In this document: positions 1-6,640 of the stretch, piece by piece
How positions within the stretch are numbered: position 1 is the stretch's first letter
How the letters are laid out: the number at the start of each line of letters is the position of its first letter
Assembly: GCA_020200195.1 (NCBI GenBank)
Contig: JAIVJE010000399.1
Coordinates: 1 to 7,293 of the forward strand
Source: Acidobacteriota bacterium
GTDB taxonomy: Bacteria > Acidobacteriota > Vicinamibacteria > Vicinamibacterales > 2-12-FULL-66-21
Length of the DNA stretch: 7,293 nucleotides
Reading direction: 5' to 3'
The notes under the pieces: generated by a model
Database searches by the model: none
Told to the model about the DNA's origin: nothing
What the model saw: only the letters and a program-made list of their open reading frames with translations
Program-made: the position numbers and the translations under genes

Positions 1-621
1 ATGACCGCCGTCGCTGGCGACATTTACGATTTCGTCCAGATCGGGCCGTCCTGCCTCGGCATCCTCGTGGCGGACGTTTCAGGGCACGGCATCCCAGCCG
101 CGCTCGTCGCCTCGATGGTGAAAGTCGCCTTCTCCGCGCAGGTGGAGCATGCGGACGATCCAGCAAAAGTCCTCACGTCGATGAATCAGATCCTCTGTCG
201 CCATCTCGAGCACGCATATGTGACGGCGGTTTACGCAGTTGTGAACATGGACCGGCAGACAATCACCATCGCCACTGCGGGGCATCCGCCGGCCCTGCTT
301 CGCAGACACGGCGAGACGTCGCTCGTCGATCACGATCATGGAGTGATGCTCGGCGTCTTTCCCGATGCGCAGTACACAAACACTGAAGTCGCGCCCTTCG
401 CCCCCGGCGATCGGCTCCTGCTCTATTCGGATGGCGTCCTGGAGGCACGCGACCGCGCGGGCCAGTTCTTCGACGGCGACCGCCTGGCACGCTGGCTGTC
501 CGACATCGAACTCACGTCGGCGGAACAGTTTGCCGAGGTTGCGTTGCGCGAGTTGACCCACTGGACCGGCGGTGGATTCGACGATGACGTCACGTTCGTG
601 ATCGCCGAGCGCGCACGGTAG
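1..621 (+). CDS. PP2C/SpoIIE-type serine phosphatase domain protein (RsbU-like), 5' end missing
   Basis: This is the catalytic domain of a metal-dependent serine/threonine phosphatase of the SpoIIE/RsbU class. Such proteins usually dephosphorylate an anti-sigma-factor antagonist in a partner-switching pathway. Visible landmarks are GDIYDF (residues 6-11), DVSGHGIPAAL (25-35), AGHPPALL (93-100), LLYSDGVLEA (140-149) and FDDDVTFV (193-200). Asp7, Asp25, Asp144 and the Asp194-196 cluster are the expected metal ligands, so the domain looks active. The first residue visible is Met, but family members have at least one more strand and usually a sensor domain (PAS, GAF, HAMP or receiver) before the GD motif. 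The Met at position 1 is therefore probably internal and the true start lies before the window. The stop is TAG. No anti-sigma or antagonist gene follows, so the target is unknown. The family call is firm; the pathway is inferred. Confidence 0.9.
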   Translation: MTAVAGDIYDFVQIGPSCLGILVADVSGHGIPAALVASMVKVAFSAQVEHADDPAKVLTSMNQILCRHLEHAYVTAVYAVVNMDRQTITIATAGHPPALLRRHGETSLVDHDHGVMLGVFPDAQYTNTEVAPFAPGDRLLLYSDGVLEARDRAGQFFDGDRLARWLSDIELTSAEQFAEVALRELTHWTGGGFDDDVTFVIAERAR

Positions 622-837
622 CGTGCCGAGCGTGGTTCCGAACGTAAATGGGGCGCTTGACGAATCCCCCGCCGCAGTGGCAAAGTTCTCCTGGCGCTGG
701 CCTGGCGCCTCACCTCGACATGGCCTCCCCCCGCGGGGCTGCGATCGAGGCAAAGGGGTCCACACCCCGGGCCTTCTCAACGTGGTTCTTCACGGTCGCG
801 CGACCATCAGGCGGGGGCTGGGGATCGTGTGGCCAGA

Positions 838-843
838 GAAGGA
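838..843 (+). promoter_or_regulatory. Ribosome binding site GAAGGA, supports the ATG at 849
   Basis: GAAGGA lies 5 bases before the ATG at 849, a near-ideal Shine-Dalgarno position. The alternative ATGs in the same frame, at 648 (upstream) and 984 (downstream), lack a comparable site. This decides the start of the following gene. Confidence 0.65.
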
Positions 844-848
844 CCGTC

Positions 849-1625
849 ATGACCCGCGCTCGCGCTCTCAAACAAGTCATTCCTGCCCGTGCCGCCAAGA
901 CCGGTGAACTCTATACCACCGCGCGACGGCACGTCCTGAACGATCTCCACCCGCAGACGCAAACCGTTGTGCGTTTTCACTCGATGTCCACTCCGGCCCC
1001 GGTCAAAGCGAGGACCGCGGCACCGCCGGCGAGCTCGAAGGGCGGCGTGTCCTACGCGAAGTCGCGCGAAAAGACCGGGTACGGCCTCGATCACTGGTTC
1101 GAGGTGCTCGATCGTTTCGGCGGCGTCGAGAAGGGCCACACCGCGGCCGCGCGACACCTGTACGAAGCCCACTTGGTCCCCGGCTGGTACGCGCAAGGCA
1201 TCACGGTGGCGTACGAACGCGCACGCGGTGTGCGCGCGCTCAATCAGCGCTGCGACGGCGAGTATGAAGTGTCGGTCTCGAAGGTCATGAACGCCCGGAC
1301 CCCGGACGTGGTCAAGGCGCTGACCGAGCCGCGCCTGCGCCGGCGCTGGGTGAAAGACATCGACGTGGGGATGGTGAAGGCGCTGTCGGCGGCCTTGGAC
1401 AGTTCAGCGTCCAAGGGCGCCGTGGTGCGCCCGGATGGTCAGGCGCGCTTTCGCTACAAGTGGGGCGACACCACCGTGCAGCTCTACCTGTTGCCGAAGC
1501 CGGGTGACAAGGTATCGGTAGTCGCGACGAACAGCAAGCTGTCCGACGGGGCGATGGTGGAGGAGCGGCGCGGAGTGTGGCGAGCGGCACTCCAAGCCCT
1601 GGCGCAGGTGTTCTCGCGGTCGTAA
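849..1625 (+). CDS. DUF4287 domain protein with C-terminal SRPBCC-like domain (258 aa)
   Basis: The function is unknown. Three parts can be seen. Residues 1-34 carry a basic segment with the pattern RAxAAKTGExYTTARRHVL, which I recall at the N-terminus of other hypothetical proteins and which may form a small helical module. Residues 48-66 are a low-complexity Ala/Pro/Lys linker. Residues 67-131 match DUF4287: YAKSREKTG, then WFEVLDRFGGVEKGHTAAARHL (83-104), then GWYAQGITVAYERARGVR (112-129). Residues 138-258 follow the SRPBCC/AHSA1-like tail found in relatives: YEVSVSKV at the start, RRRW near 165-167, a central beta region, and a final helix containing VWRAAL. The C-terminal assignment is weaker than the DUF4287 one. 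The start at 849 is chosen because of a strong ribosome binding site and the conserved N-terminal segment. The next in-frame ATG at 984 would still give a complete DUF4287 protein. The protein looks cytoplasmic, with no signal peptide or membrane helix. The gene ends just before a strong hairpin and is convergent with the next gene. Confidence 0.82.
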   Translation: MTRARALKQVIPARAAKTGELYTTARRHVLNDLHPQTQTVVRFHSMSTPAPVKARTAAPPASSKGGVSYAKSREKTGYGLDHWFEVLDRFGGVEKGHTAAARHLYEAHLVPGWYAQGITVAYERARGVRALNQRCDGEYEVSVSKVMNARTPDVVKALTEPRLRRRWVKDIDVGMVKALSAALDSSASKGAVVRPDGQARFRYKWGDTTVQLYLLPKPGDKVSVVATNSKLSDGAMVEERRGVWRAALQALAQVFSRS

Positions 1626-1640
1626 ACCGAATACAAACTC

Positions 1641-1668
1641 GTCGGCTGCGGATTCGTCCGCAGCCGAC
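1641..1668. terminator. Bidirectional hairpin terminator between convergent genes
   Basis: A perfect 12-bp stem (GTCGGCTGCGGA paired with TCCGCAGCCGAC) closes on a TTCG tetraloop. It begins 15 bases after the stop of the plus-strand gene and ends 18 bases beyond the stop of the minus-strand acetyltransferase. This is where a shared terminator between two converging genes belongs. The T-tract is poor: CTCCTATTCC follows on the plus strand and GAGTTTGTATTC on the minus strand. Termination may therefore rest mainly on stem stability, or the hairpin may act as an mRNA 3' stabiliser. Confidence 0.75.
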
Positions 1669-1686
1669 GTCTCCTATTCCAGCTGC

Positions 1687-2244
1687 TCACTCTGTGATGT
1701 CCCGGATCACGCGGCACGGGTTGCCTGCCGCGAACATCCTGTCCGGGACGTCACGTGTGACCACGCTGCCGGCGCCAATGACCGCTCCAGACCCGATCCG
1801 GACGCCCGGCAGAATGATGGCGCCACCGCCAACCCAGACGTCCGAACCGATCTCCACGGGTTTACCGAACTCCTGTTCGCGACGCATCTTCGCGTTCAGG
1901 GGATGCATCGGTGTGTAGATCTGCACCGCGGGACCGAAGAGCGTGAAGCTGCCGATGCGAACCGGACACACGTCGAGGACGACGCAGTTGAAATTGAAGA
2001 ACACGCGCTCCCCGAGTTCGATGTTCGAACCGTAATCGCAGAAAAACGGCGGTTGCAGCCAGACGGTGTCGCCGCCGCGGCCGAATACCTCGCGCAGGAT
2101 TCGCCGGCGCTCCTCGTGCTGTCCCTCGCGCGTGGCGTTCAGCGCTTGACACAGGTCGCGTGCACGCTCGCGAGCCCCGACCAGTTCCGGATCGAACGGA
2201 TCGTACATCTCTCCCGCAAGCATCTTTTGTTGTTCACTGGCCAC
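1687..2244 (-). CDS. Sugar O-acetyltransferase, maltose/galactoside acetyltransferase family (LbH hexapeptide fold)
   Basis: This is an acetyl-CoA-dependent O-acetyltransferase of the Maa/LacA/NodL family, cytoplasmic and typically trimeric. The N-terminal cap VASEQQKMLAGEMYDPFDPEL (residues 1-21) corresponds to the MSTEKEKMIAGELY start of E. coli Maa. It is followed by the left-handed beta-helix with CDYGSNIELGERVFFNFNCV (69-88), LDVCPVRIG (90-98) and imperfect hexapeptide turns such as VEIGSDVWVGGGAIILPGVRIG (130-151). The presumed catalytic base is His114 in YTPMHPL. The C-terminal VTRDVPDRMFAAGNPCRVI is the usual family ending. At 185 residues the length matches Maa (about 183). The GTG at 2244 is preferred over the in-frame start at 2292 because a GGAG lies 7 bases before it and the alignment with Maa starts there. 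The actual sugar acceptor cannot be read from sequence. It is the last gene of the minus-strand series. Confidence 0.93.
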   Translation of the reverse strand: MASEQQKMLAGEMYDPFDPELVGARERARDLCQALNATREGQHEERRRILREVFGRGGDTVWLQPPFFCDYGSNIELGERVFFNFNCVVLDVCPVRIGSFTLFGPAVQIYTPMHPLNAKMRREQEFGKPVEIGSDVWVGGGAIILPGVRIGSGAVIGAGSVVTRDVPDRMFAAGNPCRVIRDITE

Positions 2245-2251
2245 GGTGTCA

Positions 2252-2255
2252 CTCC
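2252..2255 (-). promoter_or_regulatory. Ribosome binding site GGAG for the GTG start at 2244
   Basis: On the minus strand GGAG is followed by 7 bases (TGACACC) and then GTG. It favours this start over the upstream in-frame start at 2292, whose extra 16 residues have no counterpart in the family. Confidence 0.5.
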
Positions 2256-2325
2256 GCGTCGCTGAAGGGAGGGTCCGCCTCGCCCAGCTCAATCCTATCC
2301 GTGGCCTGCAGGATGCGAAGCAGTT

Positions 2326-4143
2326 TCACTGGGCCGCGAGCGGCAACCGGAATGCGGCCATCTCCTCGCCGTTGCGAACCAACAGGACGTCGCCGACCAA
2401 TGCCGGGTGGTTCCAGGTCTTGCCCTCGATCGCCGGCACCCGCGCCGCGACCTCCGTGAACTGGTCGGGGGTCGCCTTGACCAACGCCAGCTCACCCTCC
2501 TCCGACAACACCAACAGCAGGTCCTGATCCGGCAACAGGACGAGCTGGCCGTGGCCGTAGCGTCCGCCCTTCCACTTGCGCTTGCCGTCCGCGAGGTCGA
2601 TGCAGGCGAGGATGCTGCCGTCGAAGCCGAAGGCATGGCCCTTATGGACGACGTAGTCGTTGAAGTACGGCTTCAGGCCGTTCGACGTCCAGCGCTCTTC
2701 GACTTTCCACCCGCCGGATCCGTGCGCGACCGCGAGGCGGCGCGTGCCTTGTCCGCCCATGGCGTCTCCAGTAGTGATCAAGATGTCGCCGTCCGCCATC
2801 ACGGCCGGCTGCACGATCGGGGCGCCCGGCCACGCGTGCTTCCACAGTACCGTGCCATCGGCCGGCGCGACGCTGGTCACACCCGCTCCGCCTATCAGCA
2901 GAATCTGCGCGGTGCCGCCGATGGTGGCAATATGCGGCGAGCTATAGCTCCCGCCCTCGGACTTGACGAACCAGCGCTTATCGCCGGTGGTGCGGTCGTA
3001 GGCAACGAGCGCGCCGGAGGCGGCGACGACGACGAGGTCGCCCACGACGAGCGGTGAACCCGAGATACCCCAGCCGGGGACCGTCACGCCGGTATCGGCC
3101 ACCGCGTCGCGCTTCCACACAACCGCACCGTTGCCAGCGTCGAGCGCGTTCAGAATCCCGGTCGCACCGAGCGTATAGACACGACCGTCGCTGAGGGTCG
3201 GCGTGGCGCGAGGACCGGCGCCGCCATTCGACTCGTAGAACCGGGCCGCGTCCTTGTGCAGCCATACCGGCTTGCCGGTGCTCACGCGGTAGCACGCCAC
3301 GACTTCATCGTCGCCGCGCTGCTCTTGCGTGTACAGGAAATCACCGGCGACCGCGAACGACGACCAGCCGGGTCCAATCGGCTGGCGCCAGAGCGCGACG
3401 GGGGGTGACTTCGCCCAGTCAGTCTCGATCCGTACGCCGCGAAGGATGCTGTCGCGTCCGGGCCCGCGAAAGCCGGGCCATCGCACGTTCATCTTCGCGG
3501 CTGCCGGAGTGGATGGCGGCGGCGACGCGAGTCTTTCTTCAAGAGTGTTCGGCGCTGCGGGCGCGGAGGACGAGGCCGCAGGCAGTTCGGCGGTCCTCGC
3601 CGGAATCTGTTCCGCAGTCGCCAGCAGCCGTTCCTCGGCCGTCGGCACCCAGCGCCACGTGAGCTGCGAGATACCCTCGCCGGTGACGCCTTCGGTCCGG
3701 AGAAGCGTGAATGCTCCGCATGCGAGCAGTGTGGTAGCGACCAGCGCCGCGCGGCGGGGTCCAGGCGCGAGATTGCGGCTGGCGAACGCCCACACGACGA
3801 GAGCGAGGCCCATCCCCGGGATGGCGAGGTACATGGGCAGCATCATCCCCATCATCCCGCCCCGGATCGACGCGTGGACGATGAAGCGTGTCGCGATCAC
3901 CGCGACGATCATCAGCGCGACGGCGCCCAGGCGCTCGGACCAGGGGGCCCGGCTGAAGAACAGCCACCACACGACGATCATCAGGCCGAGCACGACCGCG
4001 CCCAACACCGCCAACATGCTGGCGTCCGGGGCGACGAGTGGCAGGATTAATCTGACCAGCACCAGCAGCACCGCGGCGGTGATGCCGGGCCACAGCCTGA
4101 GCGGTTTTCGAGAAGTCGATTCGTTGCTTGTTGCGATGGACAT
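2326..4143 (-). CDS. Membrane-anchored PQQ-like beta-propeller repeat protein (605 aa)
   Basis: The N-terminal part is an integral membrane region with about five hydrophobic helices (roughly residues 19-38, 43-63, 71-90, 101-120 and 131-148). A Pro/Ala-rich linker (about 180-216) leads to a soluble PQQ-type beta-propeller (about 222-605). The propeller opens with WPGFRGPGRDS (222-232), a motif common in acidobacterial and planctomycete propeller proteins. Blade signatures recur: STGKPVW (288-294), AGNGAVVW (337-343), TTGDKRW (385-391), ADGTVLW (428-434) and ADGKRKW (518-524). Such domains often act as extracytoplasmic scaffolds or binding modules. I see no cytochrome domain and no evidence of quinoprotein dehydrogenase activity, so an enzymatic name is not justified. 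The ATG at 4143 is chosen because it begins the hydrophobic region; a weak GCAGG lies 6 bases before it. The frame stays open back to 4455, but that part overlaps the permease. The gene starts 53 bp after the permease stop, so cotranscription is plausible. Confidence 0.85.
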   Translation of the reverse strand: MSIATSNESTSRKPLRLWPGITAAVLLVLVRLILPLVAPDASMLAVLGAVVLGLMIVVWWLFFSRAPWSERLGAVALMIVAVIATRFIVHASIRGGMMGMMLPMYLAIPGMGLALVVWAFASRNLAPGPRRAALVATTLLACGAFTLLRTEGVTGEGISQLTWRWVPTAEERLLATAEQIPARTAELPAASSSAPAAPNTLEERLASPPPSTPAAAKMNVRWPGFRGPGRDSILRGVRIETDWAKSPPVALWRQPIGPGWSSFAVAGDFLYTQEQRGDDEVVACYRVSTGKPVWLHKDAARFYESNGGAGPRATPTLSDGRVYTLGATGILNALDAGNGAVVWKRDAVADTGVTVPGWGISGSPLVVGDLVVVAASGALVAYDRTTGDKRWFVKSEGGSYSSPHIATIGGTAQILLIGGAGVTSVAPADGTVLWKHAWPGAPIVQPAVMADGDILITTGDAMGGQGTRRLAVAHGSGGWKVEERWTSNGLKPYFNDYVVHKGHAFGFDGSILACIDLADGKRKWKGGRYGHGQLVLLPDQDLLLVLSEEGELALVKATPDQFTEVAARVPAIEGKTWNHPALVGDVLLVRNGEEMAAFRLPLAAQ

Positions 4144-4196
4144 AAAAAGCCTGCTAGCCGAAGTTCGCGCGAGTGTCAGGTGAGCGGAGGCTGGAT

Positions 4197-4802
4197 CTAC
4201 TCCGTGCGGAGGGCCTGCAGGACGTCCACACGCGACGCACGCGCGGCTGGCATCAGCGACGCCAACACCGCGGCGACGATCAGCACGCCGGCCGCGCTCA
4301 GCACGGGCATCGCCCCCGGGATCTCCATGGCCGCGAAGAATCTCGCCGTGATGCGCACGAGCGCATAGCCGCCCGCCGCGCCGGCCCCCACCCCGATCGC
4401 GGCAATCAGCACGCCCTCCGAGAGGACGCTGGTCAGCAGGTGCCGCGGCGCGCACCCGATCGCCAGCCGCACGCCGAATTCACGCGTGCGAGCGCTCACC
4501 GAGAACGCCAGCACACCGGCGACGCCGACGACGGCGATCAGCAGCGCGATGCCGGCGAATCCTGAGAACACGAAGGCGTTCAGCCGCTCGGGCGACAGCA
4601 CTTCCGCGCGCACGTCCTCGAGCGTGGCGGCGCGCTCGACGGGCTGGTCCGCCGAAATCTCGCGGATGACGCGCGTCACCGCCGGCACGAGCGCGTACGG
4701 ATCGCCTGCCGCCCGGACGAACAGACGGCCCCCGATGCCCAACTGAGGAACCGGCAGGTAGACCGTCATGGCGGGTCGCTGCACGACGTTCTCGTCATCC
4801 AC
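4197..4802 (-). CDS. ADOP/FtsX-type permease, C-terminal fragment (disrupted gene)
   Basis: This open frame encodes the C-terminal third of the permease that begins at 6637. It contains the end of the second periplasmic (MacB_PCD-like) domain: DDENVVQRPAMTVYLPV, LFVRAAGDPYALVPAVTRVI and ISADQPVERAATLEDVRAEV. The last FtsX domain follows, with three membrane helices (about residues 78-101, 129-150 and 164-185) around the conserved SARTREFGVRLAIG (103-116). It ends ARASRVDVLQALRTE, the normal ADOP C-terminus. The nominal GTG start at 4802 is probably not a real initiation site. The family match continues upstream in the same frame as RIIGVVADV to about 4826, where it meets the deletion junction. 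Alone the piece lacks the first helices and is unlikely to function. Confidence 0.75.
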   Translation of the reverse strand: MDDENVVQRPAMTVYLPVPQLGIGGRLFVRAAGDPYALVPAVTRVIREISADQPVERAATLEDVRAEVLSPERLNAFVFSGFAGIALLIAVVGVAGVLAFSVSARTREFGVRLAIGCAPRHLLTSVLSEGVLIAAIGVGAGAAGGYALVRITARFFAAMEIPGAMPVLSAAGVLIVAAVLASLMPAARASRVDVLQALRTE

Positions 4803-6637
4803 GTCAGCGACAACGCCGATGATGCGGGTCGGTACCGGTTGCGCGGATTCTCCTCGCCATCCGCGGGCTTATCACCCTCGACGGTGAACTGGATACGGAG
4901 GCCCTGGCCGCCGGCATCCCGCCAGGGCACGAAGCTCCCCACGGCGACCCCCTCGACGCCGGGCAGCACGCCGATTCGTCGCGTGGCTTCCTGATAGAAG
5001 TCGATGACTTTCGCGTCCCCCAGCCCGACGCCCGTCGCGGACGTGGGGATGTCGAATGCCACCACCTGCCGCGTGTCGTAGCCGGTGTTCGCCGTCTGGA
5101 GGGCGACGAGCGTAGCGAGGAGCATGCCCGCGCCGGCGAGCAGCACGAACGAGAACGCAATCTGGGTCGTCGCGAAGATCCGCAGGCGGCGGTTGGTGCC
5201 TGGCGTGATCCGCACGCTGCCGCTCGTCAGGCCGAGGCCGGTAGGGGCGTGCGGAGACGGCAGGCGCGGAACGTACGCGAGCAGCACCGCCGCGGCCATC
5301 GCCAGGCCGGCGCCGACCCAGAGCACGCTGGGATCGACGGTGACCTCGAGCGCGCGGACAGAGAAGCGGGCGGCATAACGCGCGACCATGGCGACGAACG
5401 GCCGCGCCAGGAAGACCCCGAGGACGGCACCGGCGCCGCACAGCACCAGACTTTCGGCCAGCAGCGTGCGGCGGAGCGCGCCGTGGCCCGCGCCAAGCGC
5501 GGCCCGCACCGCCAGTTCGCCTTCGCGGCGCACCGAGCGCGCCAGGATCAGGTTCGCGACATTCGAGCATGCAATGACGAACACGACCGCTGCCGCGGCG
5601 AGCAGCATCAGCAGGATCGTCCGCGCGGGTGACGCGATCTGCTCGCGGAGCTTCTTGACGCTCAGCTGGACATTGCCGTTCGCCGAGTACGCCTCGGGGT
5701 GCTCGCGCACGATCGCGGCGTGCACCGCGGTCAGCTCGGCGCGTGCCGCTTCGAGAGATGCCCCCGGCGCCAGGCGGCCGAAAAGCTCTGTCATCCGGTG
5801 GCTTCGGTTGGTGACCATCGTCGCGCCGAGGTGATGCGGGCTGGTCACCACGTTCGCGATGATCTCGGTGTCGGCCGGATAGGGAACCGAAGGCTCGAGG
5901 ACGCCGACCACGGTGGCGGTGCGTGGACCGAGGCGGATCGCCTTGCCGATCACCGTCGCGTCGCTGTTCAGCGAGGTGGTCCAGAATCTGTACGTGAGAA
6001 CCGCCGCGCCCGCCGCCTTCGGACCATCGTCTTGTGGGTTGAGCAGCCGGCCGAGCACGGGACGCAGGCCCATCACCTCGAAGAACGAGCCGCCGACAAC
6101 GCCCGCTTTCACCACGCGCGGCTCATCGCTGAGACCAATCATCGTGAAGTCGACCGTGGAGAAGTCACCGAAGGCGCTGATGGTGGTGATGCGTGACCTG
6201 AAGTCGTTGATTTCGGGCACCGAGAAAGTCGTGTTTTCGGCGCCGAGGCCCGGCGCGCTCTGACGGATGTAGATCAGGCGATCCTCGTCGCGATTGACCA
6301 GAGGGCGCAGCAGCACGCCACGGACGACGCTGAAGATCGCGGCGTTGGCGCCGATGCCGAGCGCGAGCGTCACCACGACGGTCGCGGCCAGGCCCTTGGC
6401 ACGCAGGAGGGAGCGCAGCGCGAATCGCATCTCCCGGCCGAGAGCCGCGGCCGCGTCGAGCCAGCGGCTGAACCAGATGCGCCGCATCGAGTCGCGGATC
6501 GCCGGGACGTATCCGAATTCCCTCAGCGCGGCCAGGCGAGCGGCTTCGGGGTCCTCGCCGCGATCGATGCGTTCCCTGACGCTGAGCGCCAGGTGGCCGC
6601 GGATTTCCTCGTCGAGGTCGCGCTCGTCAGGCCGCAT
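4766..6637 (-). CDS. ADOP/MacB-type permease, N-terminal part (frame lost near its end)
   Basis: This is a large permease of the acidobacterial duplicated orphan permease type, related to the MacB/FtsX membrane subunits of ABC exporters but lacking an adjacent ATPase gene. Residues 1-60 form the ADOP cytoplasmic prefix (RDLDEEIRGHLAL and AARLAALREFG). The first helix lies near 82-108 with the signature TLALGIGANAAIFSVVRGVL. A periplasmic domain spans about 111-335. The first FtsX domain holds helices near 340-365, 394-415 and 433-455 and the motif SNVANLILARSVRREGELAVRAALGA (358-383). A second half starts with a helix near 487-510 and a second periplasmic domain that runs normally to NRYR (600-603). 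The last 20 residues are out of frame and unrelated to the family. ADOP proteins are usually 800 or more residues; this frame stops at 623. The ATG at 6637 has an AAAGGAA site 6 bases upstream and lies 3 bp after the padR-type gene, suggesting translational coupling. Confidence 0.85.
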   Translation of the reverse strand: MRPDERDLDEEIRGHLALSVRERIDRGEDPEAARLAALREFGYVPAIRDSMRRIWFSRWLDAAAALGREMRFALRSLLRAKGLAATVVVTLALGIGANAAIFSVVRGVLLRPLVNRDEDRLIYIRQSAPGLGAENTTFSVPEINDFRSRITTISAFGDFSTVDFTMIGLSDEPRVVKAGVVGGSFFEVMGLRPVLGRLLNPQDDGPKAAGAAVLTYRFWTTSLNSDATVIGKAIRLGPRTATVVGVLEPSVPYPADTEIIANVVTSPHHLGATMVTNRSHRMTELFGRLAPGASLEAARAELTAVHAAIVREHPEAYSANGNVQLSVKKLREQIASPARTILLMLLAAAAVVFVIACSNVANLILARSVRREGELAVRAALGAGHGALRRTLLAESLVLCGAGAVLGVFLARPFVAMVARYAARFSVRALEVTVDPSVLWVGAGLAMAAAVLLAYVPRLPSPHAPTGLGLTSGSVRITPGTNRRLRIFATTQIAFSFVLLAGAGMLLATLVALQTANTGYDTRQVVAFDIPTSATGVGLGDAKVIDFYQEATRRIGVLPGVEGVAVGSFVPWRDAGGQGLRIQFTVEGDKPADGEENPRNRYRPASSALSLTWMTRTSCSDPP

Positions 6638-6640
6638 GCG

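Larger units (their letters stand above)
4197..6637 (-). pseudogene. Whole ADOP permease locus, disrupted by an out-of-frame internal deletion at about 4824-4832
   Basis: The two adjacent frames described separately belong to one ancestral gene. The N-terminal frame follows the family to Arg603 (4829-4831). The other frame follows it from RIIGVVADVDDEN (about 4826 downward), so the switch lies within a few bases. A single-base error would preserve all protein content, but here the family segment between these points is absent. From memory it contains VSPGFF...GRDF...EPVVIVN...FPG/Q...GR, about 70 residues. The junction on the minus strand reads ACCGACCCGCATC. It could have formed by recombination at a short repeat such as ACCGA, because relatives may have Pro/Thr-Arg codons at one side and Tyr-Arg at the other. 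Without the segment and in two frames, the product is probably non-functional. An assembly or consensus error remains possible. Confidence 0.7.

Noticed and set aside
657..685. TTGACG (657-662) as a -35 box for the DUF4287 gene
   Set aside because: The sequence 17 bases later (GCAAAG) is a poor -10 box, so a promoter cannot be supported from this alone.
79..780. Long minus-strand open frame opposite the phosphatase gene
   Set aside because: It has no recognisable motif and is antisense to a clear PP2C domain. It is a shadow frame produced by GC-rich codon use.
729..805. Short GC palindromes CCCCGCGGGG (729-738) and GGTCGCGCGACC (794-805)
   Set aside because: Palindromes of this size are expected by chance in a GC-rich window. 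They are not repeated and are not followed by T-tracts.
648..848. Upstream extension of the DUF4287 gene to an ATG at 648
   Set aside because: The added 67 residues are low complexity with no family match, while a strong ribosome binding site precedes the ATG at 849.
2326..4143. Annotation as a PQQ-dependent alcohol dehydrogenase
   Set aside because: The propeller repeats alone do not indicate catalysis. No cytochrome domain or convincing quinoprotein active-site signature was seen, and the membrane helices differ from the known dehydrogenases.
2407..4183. Plus-strand open frames (2407-3057, 3329-4183) opposite the propeller gene
   Set aside because: They show no domain signature and are low-complexity Arg/Ala-rich translations. 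The minus-strand protein accounts for the region.
4144..4455. Extension of the beta-propeller gene upstream into the permease region
   Set aside because: The added residues are a shadow of the conserved ADOP C-terminus in another frame, and the hydrophobic N-terminus fits the ATG at 4143.
4766..4860. Programmed ribosomal frameshift joining the two permease frames
   Set aside because: No slippery heptamer is visible, and a frameshift would not explain the absence of the conserved family segment at the junction.
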